Of a DNA stretch of 64,000 nucleotides, positions 22,982 to 64,000 are shown in pieces. How positions within the stretch are numbered: position 1 is the first letter of the stretch; each line of letters opens with the position of its first letter. The notes below the pieces were generated by a model. It was not told the origin of the DNA. It searched no databases and saw nothing but the letters and a program-made list of their open reading frames with translations. Source of the stretch: Amphibalanus amphitrite (Eukaryota; Arthropoda; Thecostraca; Balanomorpha; Balanidae). The DNA is taken from assembly GCF_019059575.1 (NCBI RefSeq), contig NW_024883380.1:33496-97495 (forward strand), in the 5' to 3' direction. The position numbers were made by a program, and so were the translations under genes.

Positions 22982-24242
22982 CCTTCCAGTCGGTGGGTGA
23001 GGGGGGCATTTTTTGCCCTCTTTAGTCTTTTTTCGATATATCCCCAGAACCGCGGCGCTGATCGTCACCAAACTTTCAGTACCCTCCCGTGAATAGCTTT
23101 TACACATTGTGACCAAAATTTTTCCAGAGGCTCTGATAGGTTGGCCGCTAATGACGTCGGAGTGTGGAGTGACTAGTGGTGTCAATCGGTTACCGAAAAA
23201 TTCGGTTACCGAAAAGATGTGTTGACCGATTCGTTAATTGGTCGGTCAGGCCCCCCAAAATCGGACATTTTCGGTCACCCTGTCAGTGAAACCATATTCA
23301 ACCAGAGAAAGCATTCCATTTTTACCTAGTTAAATGCAATGTACCCTTAGCCAATGTACCCTGCAATCTACCCTTAGCAATGTAACTTCTACCACAAAAT
23401 GTATTTTGCAGTGGCTAAGAATTGGCTGAACTTGGACTGAAATGCTATTTCCCATTATTTTCCATCAGAATTTAACAAATAATTTAATTTGGGGGTAAAA
23501 TAATAGCAACTAGAATTTCGGTCAAATTTCGGTCATATTTTGGCTTGGGATGTTGTCGGTCGGTATTCGGTCGGAAATGTTTCCCAAATTTCGGTTTCGT
23601 TCGGTATCGGTCAGCGATTTTTTGGAAAATGACACCACTAGGAGTGACGTCATTTCTGCCATTTTCGACCCAAAAAAGGTTTCGCGGGAAGAGCTGTCAG
23701 GCCAACAGCTTTAGAGATACAGAAAAAAATGTTTTAAAAATAAGAGGTGTAGAATAAACATGGATATAAAATTGCACTCTTGGATTTTTCAAATTTTTGA
23801 CTTTGAACCCCAAAAATCAAAAACATATATTTTTTAATATTATAGCCTAAAATCCAAAAAAGCTTTTGAATGAAAAAAACGGAATACATGTGATATTTCC
23901 TACCATCTTCTATACACATCAAAATTGAGATAAATACCTCTTTTCTGGATAAGGTATAGCGAAAAAACTGTTCAAAATTGATGACGTCAAATTCTTTTTT
24001 TTTGCAATTCTAGACCACGTAGCGCCAAACAAAGACCACCATTACACTCTCAGTGACGAGCTGCATCGACTCAATACCGATTTTATGCAAAAATATCAAT
24101 TTTGAAATTTGACCTTTTTGACCTGAAGTTGACCTGACCTCCAAAAAAAAGATCAAATTTTACTACGCGCCGCGGTCTTTCCGCTATTCACGAAAAACCT
24201 CAGGGGGGGGGGGGCAGATAACCGCCCCCGTCGGTGCGCGGG
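22982..24242. mobile_element. TTAA-flanked (piggyBac-like) repeat
   Basis: TTAA at 22978-22981 and 24243-24246. The left end has a G-run and the right end a C-run closing with GTGCGCGGG. It contains TGACCTGACCT motifs and is split by a hAT MITE. No transposase. Confidence 0.65.
23174..23640. mobile_element. hAT-type MITE, 467 bp
   Basis: Ends TAGTGGTGTCAATCGGTTAC and TGACACCACTA, flanked by perfect 8-bp repeats GGAGTGAC (23166-23173 and 23641-23648). It is nested in the TTAA-flanked element. Confidence 0.85.
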
Positions 24243-24445
24243 TTAAACATCAATATATATTATGTAATATATTATGTAATATACTATTACTGACATCATC
24301 AGAGCAAAACCCTAAAATAACTCATTGGATTCCTTTAATGGATGAGGATGGGCAAAGTACGTCTATATTCAGCAAAATATTTTTTTGTGTGTTCTTATCC
24401 TAAAAAGCCTTATTATGGATGTATAGGAACATCAAATAACTGCTT

Positions 24446-24552
24446 TTACAGGCCGTGCCGCCCTGGATGACCCGGTCGCAATAACTGTCGTTGCAGGCCG
24501 TGCTGCCATGGGTGACGCGGTCGCCGGTCATGTCTTTGCAGGCCGTGCTGCC

Positions 24553-24560
<8 letters not shown>
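24446..24560 (+). repeat. Three copies of the trp exon-1 acceptor and start region
   Basis: A 45-bp period repeats CAG-GCCGTGCTGCCATGGGTGAC at 24452, 24497 and 24542. Copies 2 and 3 keep both acceptor and ATG; copy 1 has CTGGATG. Confidence 0.85.
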
Positions 24561-44452
<19,892 letters not shown>

Positions 44453-44625
44453 GCCGCAGGTCGGCTACAGCAGAGGGGCGGCGACCCTCCGCCGGCTACT
44501 ACTGGCGGCTACAGGCGCCAGCAGAAGGGCGGCTGGCTGTAGGCCGTAGGTCAGCTACAGCAGAGGGGCGGCGACCCTCCGCCGGCTACAGCCGCCAGCA
44601 GAAGGGCGGCTGGCTGTAGGCCGTG

Positions 44626-46630
44626 GGTCGGATACGGCAGAGTCGCTGGCCTCTGCCGGCAGAGTCGCTGGCCTCTGCCGGCGACTGAGGCCCGCCGACA
44701 GCTCCGACTGGACTTTATCGGCCGAACGGTTCGGGATCCCCGGTACAGCCCACCGAGCTCCGTCAAACGCAGCGTGCTCTCGGCCCAGTGGTAACTGTAG
44801 CTTATTCAGGATGATGCATAACATAGCGAATTGAAGTATACAGTATACACGGAGTTCTATAGCCTTGGACCCTTGGTATACGAGTACACATCAAAACGGG
44901 CCATCAAGCTACTGCAAGCAATCATTTCATGATGCTATGAACTGTGAATAAACGCCAGTTCAATTGGACAATTCTGAGACCGGGACGTATGCATTTAAGT
45001 TATTCGCAATTTAAGTTATGTGTCAGGCATAATTACTACCGGTTTCAGCAAAACACGAATAGAATGCATTTCATTGCAAGTTGCAGGGAAACGGAAGCTC
45101 CCTTGTGATATTTGATAGCCAGGCAAAGCGTTCCTAGAAGATTAGGGATATGTGCATTAGTAGCCGATTGTGTTACCATTGCTTATGTTATGTATGCTAG
45201 TGTACTTTGTTAGCACCTTATGTTATGTTTATGTATATGTTATAGCATATTCATAATGTTACTCAGCACTTTATACCACCAACCATGAGCTTCTTCACCT
45301 AAATGCACGACATAGTTAAGTAGTTTAATACTTATAACATTAAATGAATAGCTTATTTCAGCGAGAAGTGCTGAGTTATGTTTCTTGTTCATGACCGCTT
45401 ATCTGGTGTTGGCTTCAAATATAATTACTCTATCCTTGTCTATTATTGTGTGAGAAGTTGTAGTTGCCACCATCTGTTCCATCCCTCCCCCAGATGTGTC
45501 AGCCGCGGTGGTCGGAACATAAAGAGCCCGATGAAAGACGGAATGCAGCCTTTCCTCTGCCGACCGGCTTAAACTGATACTGAAATGACGCTGCGCAAAG
45601 CTGTGCTTTACATGCAGGACCCACGACAACCATAATAGAGTCAACCGCAAGGAAAGGAGCGACCGAGCGGAATGAGATGTATGCGGTATGCGGTAGACTA
45701 GATTCGGCGAGCCAGATAGCCTAGAAGAGAGACTATAAAAATATCACTGATTAATGATCATATATCACACTGATTATATCACCGATCTCTTTTCTGCATG
45801 CAAGTAAGGTCAGAGAGCAGAATATCGTATGGCCCATCAGGTCACCCGTATCATACCACTCTCCAGTCTCCAGCAATAGGTACATCCAAGAGGTTGCATT
45901 AGCATCACAGGACACGGACCATCGTGTGTTGTGTGGCGTGCATTACGCTGTACATACACAGCACCAAAGGCATGCGACAGCCGTGTGATGGGTCAATGCC
46001 CACGGTCTGATGCCAGTCGCTGCAGCCCGCTGTCGGCTCCAATGACAGCTGGCTACGCGTCGCGATATGCGGCGCGGCGCGTATACCTTACGCAAGGGGG
46101 CGGTGTCATGCCGCTCGGACCGCTCGCCGCTCGGTATATGTGGACGATAACTGATGAATGTCCTGGTTCAGTTTCTGAACAATCTGGAACACTGGATATC
46201 TAACGCATTATTCTGCATCGCAGAACCGCCTTCACAAGCTCAGCCTGGCAGCACGATTTCAGACAAAGCTAAGCCGAGACATCTGGAAACAGATAAAGCA
46301 CCGATTCCAGATCAACCTGCCAGTGGCAACCTCTTTGGACGTCGCTTAGCTGATACATGTAGCCTGCAATTCCAGGATAAACAATGTCGCCACGCATTAG
46401 GACTACGCGAGGGTTGTCGCGAAGGCGCTGGGCCTGATCTGTATTCTGTAACATCCGGCCGGAGCCTCCCAGCCGTAAGGATTCAGACGGGCGTGGCCCG
46501 AACCATTGTTTATTCCCTGAACGACACAAGTAGAGGTGACAGCGAACACAACACATGTGACTGCTTGGAACGGTTCCTGCAATCGCGGTATGCCCGTACA
46601 AAAAGACACATGTCGCGTACCTACCGCAGA
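44626..46630. other. Intergenic: trp 3' region, no further gene seen
   Basis: Contains a tandem AGAGTCGCTGGCCTCTGCCGGC pair (44640-44680), an AATAAAC at 44947 that could serve as trp polyadenylation signal, and otherwise unremarkable sequence. Short open frames show no family. Confidence 0.4.
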
Positions 46631-46632
46631 TA

Positions 46633-46720
46633 CGTGTTCGAGTCGTACAATGATGCGTGTTCGAGTCATACAATGATGCGTGTTCTAGTCATACAGTGAT
46701 GCGGGTTTAGTCATACAGAG
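46633..46720. repeat. 23-bp tandem repeat
   Basis: About three units of ATGATGCGTGTTCGAGTCAT, just left of a foldback element. Confidence 0.6.
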
Positions 46721-46734
46721 TTTAATACCTGTGT

Positions 46735-48075
46735 AGTGTATATGTTGCAGGCACTTTAGAAAATCAGTCATTTTGTAAAATGCCTAGGCATTTTACAAAA
46801 AGACGGCTGTTTGAAAAATGACTGAACGCAACCAGGCTTTTTTCAAAATGGCTAGCCATTTTACAAAATGACTAGGCATTTTGCAAAATGTCTGACCAGC
46901 ATGGAACGTAGATCCCACTACAGATACTAGGTATGGCCAACAGTTTTTGGACGTTTTCCTACATATACCCTATAGGTACGTGTTCAGCCTGTAGCTGATC
47001 GATTTGAAGCTCTGTGATGACGACAATGCTGAGTAGCGACCAGGTTGAGTTGCAGACTCGGCTGTAGCATAAAGCATTGTTTAGTTAACGCTGTAAAAAC
47101 TCCCAAGTACATCAACGCCGTTCATGTTCTGCCTGAAACTAGACCTAACAAAACCAGCCGGAGACCGGCCCCAGTTAATAGGCAGACCCGGTTGATGTGC
47201 AATTACATGTAAACGAATGAGTGTAGTCTTTGTTTGATTGTGTCTTTGTTTGACAGCTTTGAGGGTCTCGCGAGATTAAGCGGTAGGTTTTGCACTTTTA
47301 CATTTCCGGTTATATCTCAGAAACTAATCGATCTACGATGAAGCCATTTTACACGATCATGGCCGGTTTGTTACCCAACCAGTCGATCGCATATTCAACA
47401 TTTAAAAGCTTAAGACGACGAAGATATAGCCTGAAGTACACTAAATTTTTTAGGTGCAAAACCTACCGCTAAAACCCGCGAGACCTGTACCTACCTACTT
47501 GCATGGTCCCAGTTAAAAATATCAAGCTCCACATCGGGAGAATCATCAGGTCGCTTGGCGTAGGACGAGAGCGTTGGTTTCAGAAGACACTAACGCCTAT
47601 GTAAGTGTGTGGGATCCAATCCTCGCGACCTCTAATGGTTTTACACTCAGATACAGGCCGGCATAGGGCCAGTCGTTTGTTGACGCTCCAGATCGATCAT
47701 TTTAAATCCAGCAGCGTCGCTGACGTGGGGGTTGGAAATGTCACGGGCCTGCACTTCTCAAAATAGAGAGAGGTAGGTATGGACTTCCCACTGCTGGACT
47801 CCTCTGGTCATAATGCTGGACTCCTCGGCCCACCTACACGCTACCAAAACGTATATAATTAGGTACTCGTATCTACAACACGCTGCTCAGTCATTTTGTA
47901 AAATGGCTAGGTATTTTGTAAAATGCCTAGGCATTTTGCAAAATGACTGGAGAGTCAGTCATTTTGTAAAATGCCTAGGCTTTTTGCAAAAAGCCTGGAA
48001 AATCAGGCATTTTGCAAAATGCCTAGGCATTTTACAAAATGACTGATTTTCTAAAGTGCCTGCAACATATATAAC
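46735..48075. mobile_element. Foldback element with CAGTCATTTTGTAAAATGCC arrays
   Basis: Outer GTTGCAGGCACTTTAGAAAA at 46744 is inverted near 48040-48065. The arms are tandem near-palindromes AGTCATTTTGCAAAATGACT (46770-46900, 47890-48050). Same architecture as the trp intron-14 foldback, with different sequence. A smaller inverted element is inside at 47263-47490. Confidence 0.8.
47263..47490. mobile_element. Small inverted-repeat element inside the foldback
   Basis: GGTCTCGCGAG...AGCGGTAGGTTTTGCAC on the left is matched inverted by GTGCAAAACCTACCGCT...CGCGAGACC on the right. Confidence 0.7.
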
Positions 48076-48079
48076 ACAC

Positions 48080-49440
48080 GGGCATCCCATGCCAGCAGTG
48101 TCTGGTCACCACACTTTGGTGACGATGAAAACAAACGCTTGTAAAACTTAACATCAGAAAACGCACGCAATTGTCCAACATTCTTACACAGGTACAGGTG
48201 AATTGTGATATCATATATGTAGCTACGTTTGAGAGTATAAGTGCATTGAATAATAGTGCCTTGTGACATCCGAGAGTACCGATATCGTAATTAAATGCTC
48301 GCAGCTATTTTTCAGCGGAGCTATTGCTCTTTCACGACTGACAGATACCTACTTAGCACACGAATGTAGTTACCGTTCGAAACAAACGGCATTCCGCTCA
48401 TCACCTCTGCGCCCGTCAGGCCGTCACAACAATGTGCACATTTTGTTACACCCCGTGTGACACGACGGAAAGTTGTGTTGTGCGCTGACAATTTACATAC
48501 ACTGACCATAGCTGGAGGCAAACCATGAGAACACAGATGACACGACGACAAACGGTCGAAATGACGGGACCAATACCCAATAAATACTGGCAGGTAGGAA
48601 CCATAGTCTAGGCAGCCTCTGAATCAATCTTTGTATATAAACAACCTCCGAATCACCAATCCATTCATGGCACATCTATCTCTGAGATCAAATCGTGTCC
48701 AGTGCTGTCACTAGCTTGGCTATGCGGGTGAAGTTCCAATACTACAGAGCAATATACTCCAATACTACTCCAGTAGGTACTGTAGAGCAATATACAACGA
48801 CTGCACAAATACATCAAAATCGCCTTCCCTATGTGATGGCCAATGCGATTACAAAACGAATAACGATAACATCATGTTAAACTCAAGCCAATAAAATTAC
48901 AGTTAACTATTACGGGCGAACAAAATGCAGGTGACAGACGATAAAACGTCGATAAAATTAGCAGCCAGTGGCCCCGTCACAGAACAGCTACGCACTACAC
49001 GCAGTCAGCAGAGGACCGTGTTACTAGCAATAATCCAGCTTTACGGGTATGAATAATAAACAGGTCGCTGTCGCTGCCATTATCAAACTTAGTTATTTAC
49101 AAGCATTCACGACATTAAAGTTATCAATAAAACATTTGGCCTTTCCCTGAAATATTTTTGTTGGCATTGATGATTGGAGCCAGCCCAATTGGTCCCGGTC
49201 TTTGATTAATCCGCACCCGGGTGGGGATTCGGTCAACTTCGCTATGGTGGGGATGGGGGAGGGGGCAATTGGCTAAACCGTAAACGACACATCCAGAAAA
49301 GGCTAAACAATTGGAAAAACAGAGAAAAACAATCAATTGCATTCAACGAGCAGATTGAAATGCAAATTTAGGTATGTCCCAGTACAATAATTTCATTTGA
49401 GCCCTCCTCAACAACACTGTGTGCAGTGCAATACACCGCC
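48080..49440. other. Intergenic, no gene seen
   Basis: No exon, RNA gene or clear repeat could be supported. Confidence 0.4.
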
Positions 49441-49443
49441 TAA

Positions 49444-50370
49444 CCCTCGCCGGCCGAGTAGGGGGAAGGGGGGGGGTGCCCCCCATAAGGATTTTTCGCG
49501 ATAGCTTCCAACACGCTGGCGATAGGGAGCCGAAACCTGACATACCTGACCTTCGGTTCAAGCCGAATCTTAAGATACCAACTGCATTTTCAGGTCAGGT
49601 CAGGTCACTGACCTATTATGAGTTGACGTAATAAAAGAACCTCTGCACGGTCATCAGATGTCGGTACTTTGCAACACCCCCACTGCCAGAGGAACTTTCC
49701 CAGGGAGATAAAACTTACTGCTATTTCGGCGCCGGGAACGATCACAAACTATCTCAAGCATACGAAATCGTGAATTTCATACAATCCTTGCAAGGTCAGC
49801 TGCTTCACTTTTGCATTGTTGACCTTGCATGACGTCATTTATGACGTCACTAAGGTCATAAGAGTTTTTCGTCAATAGCTACCGATCAAATTGAGCTAGC
49901 AAGCCGAAAAAACTACCAATGGACTCGAGAAGACCTACCAAAGCGAATGATATGCAATATGACCTCCTTCGACCAGCTTCGTGACCTGGGGGCTCTGAAC
50001 TGACCTTGAATCGAGGTCAACACCTCAAGTTGACCTCACCCGAACAAACAGTATACCATTCGACGCGACTGAGCGAGGCGAACACGATTATGCCAAAAAT
50101 AACGGCGCTTCGACAGTTTTTTTTGGGGAGGGGGGGTAAGTTATTGCTCAAAAACCGAACCCATGCCTTCGACCACTTGACCTGACCTTAGAGGTCACCG
50201 GTTGACCTGAGACCTTAAAATCGGGTACCAGTCGCTGCGTCTCGTATCGACGCATACGCTCGTTCTTTCCGCAACGCTCCAACCCCATCAGGGGCGACAC
50301 AGCGACTAGGGAGGTCGTACCAACCTCCTCAGCCGGCGCGTATGTAGAAAACCAATAGGTCCGGCGAGGG
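49444..50370. mobile_element. TTAA-type AGGTCA-rich repeat
   Basis: Right TTAA at 50371-50374; the left flank is CTAA. Ends CCCTCGCCGGCC and GGTCCGGCGAGGG. A G-run/C-block near 49470 and TGACCT motifs inside. Confidence 0.6.
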
Positions 50371-50465
50371 TTAAAACTAACCCAGCATTCTCACCAACAT
50401 ATTTTGACAGTGAGTAAATTGGCCTGAAGCTGCTCTCCAAGGTGAACCATGTTAGCTGTTAACGG

Positions 50466-50793
50466 TTGACCACCCAGTACTGTGCACAATCACCGCACAG
50501 AGGCGACAGCCTCCATGCAAGCAGACGTCGGGCAGTTACGTCTGTGTGTGGACTAGCCATCAGACGGCTGCCTCTGCGAGCAGACGCCGGGTGGCCACAT
50601 CTGTGTGTATGGCGTCAGACGGTTAATTCTGCGAGAATGTGCCGATGCCAGACGGCGCCTTCTGCGAGGAGACGTCGAGTGACTACGTCTGTAGAGCAGA
50701 CGTCGGGCGACTACGTCTGTAGAGCAGACGGCAGACGGCTACTTCTGGGAGCAGACGTCGGGCGACTTCGGCTGTAGAGCAGACGGCAGACGA

Positions 50794-50815
<22 letters not shown>
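50466..50815 (-). repeat. AGACGTCGGGCGACTACGTC array overlapping the cyclase stop region
   Basis: Degenerate ~27-55 bp units. On the - strand they copy the last coding bases and stop of the cyclase (GACGTCT, then CTCxCAGAAGTAG). Confidence 0.75.
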
Positions 50816-63540
<12,725 letters not shown>

Positions 63541-63541
<1 letters not shown>

Positions 63542-63985
63542 CTGGGCGCAGCGCACCGCAGGACGGGGTCAGGTACAGTAGTACAGCAGGACAGGATCAG
63601 ATACAGTACAGCAGCAGCTAGGCGCAGCGCACCGCAGGACGGGGTCAGATACAGTACAGCAGGACAGGATCAGATACAGTACGCAGCATCTGGGCGCAGC
63701 GCACCGCAGGACGGGGTCAGATACAGTACAGCAGGACAGGATCAGATACAGTACAGCAGGACAGGATCAGATACAGTACAGCAGGACAGGACCAGATGCA
63801 GTACAGCAGGACAGGACCAGATACAGTACAGCAGGACAGGATCAGATACAGTACAGCAGGACAGGATCAGATACAGCGCAGCATGGCGGGGTTAGATACA
63901 GTACAGCAGGGCGGGATCAGATACAGTACACCGCAGCGCAGGGCTAGACACGGCACAGCAGGACAGGGTCAGATACATGTACCAC
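63541..63985 (-). repeat. Acceptor-derived copies and CAGGACAGGATCAGATACAGT array
   Basis: Two further copies of the exon-1 acceptor block (AGCATCTGGGCGCAGCGCAC) near 63610 and 63686, joined to ~25-bp units CAGCAGGACAGGATCAGATA that run to the window edge. Confidence 0.88.
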
Positions 63986-64000
63986 ACCGGAGGGAAGAGA

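Noticed and set aside
49124..49631. Open frames around 49.1-49.6 kb
   Set aside because: They overlap the left end of a TTAA-type repeat and show no family resemblance.

Overview
This window looks like nuclear DNA of an invertebrate, most likely an arthropod and possibly a crustacean (that last step is only an inference). The evidence is intron-split genes with GT-AG borders, GC-rich exons in AT-richer repeats, and a very heavy load of transposons. Two multi-exon genes run tail to tail. On the + strand is a TRPC-class cation channel of the trp/trpl/trp-gamma group: coding exons 24553-44452, 20 exons, 1236 residues, every splice phase consistent. On the - strand is a membrane guanylate cyclase with a NIT-like sensor domain: 14 exons, 63541-50794, its 5' end at or beyond the right edge. 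Both protein classes serve sensory and second-messenger signalling, but nothing in the sequence shows that these two work together.

Left third (1-19 kb). A C-type-lectin-like exon fragment runs into a 5'-truncated Ty3/Gypsy element (about 257-18831) that keeps a 275-bp 3' LTR. Its integrase is split by a 14.8-kb insertion (2366-17168) with 18-bp terminal inverted repeats and a perfect 8-bp target duplication, a hAT-type signature. Inside that insertion lies a foldback element (11576-16566), itself split by a Mutator-type element (11598-14776) with a 9-bp target duplication. This gives four levels of nesting. Smaller hAT, Tc1/mariner and other MITEs and AGGTCA-rich repeats fill the rest.

19-24.4 kb is intergenic or 5' flank: a mariner-type MITE, a 26-bp-arm palindrome, a GC-rich block that could hold a noncoding first exon of trp, a 22-kb satellite, and a TTAA-flanked element carrying a hAT MITE. 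24.5-44.5 kb is the trp gene. Its introns carry LINE tails, MITEs, a foldback element, TTAA-flanked (piggyBac-like) repeats and a 2.7-kb array of 41-bp units. 44.5-50.8 kb is intergenic, with a second foldback element and another TTAA-type repeat. 50.8-64 kb is the cyclase gene.

The most unusual signal is that many minisatellites here are built from exon/intron junctions of the two genes. Splice acceptors (trp exons 1, 9, 14, 17; cyclase exon 1), splice donors (cyclase exons 2, 8, 9) and both stop-codon regions have been tandemly copied, so each unit carries a decoy splice site or stop. In trp exon 14 a decoy acceptor is in frame and would add a second, diverged pore segment. In trp intron 16 about 60 decoy acceptors each lead straight into an in-frame stop. 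The cyclase has three single-base reading-frame breaks and one 4-bp break, whereas trp has none, so the cyclase is either decaying or locally mis-assembled.
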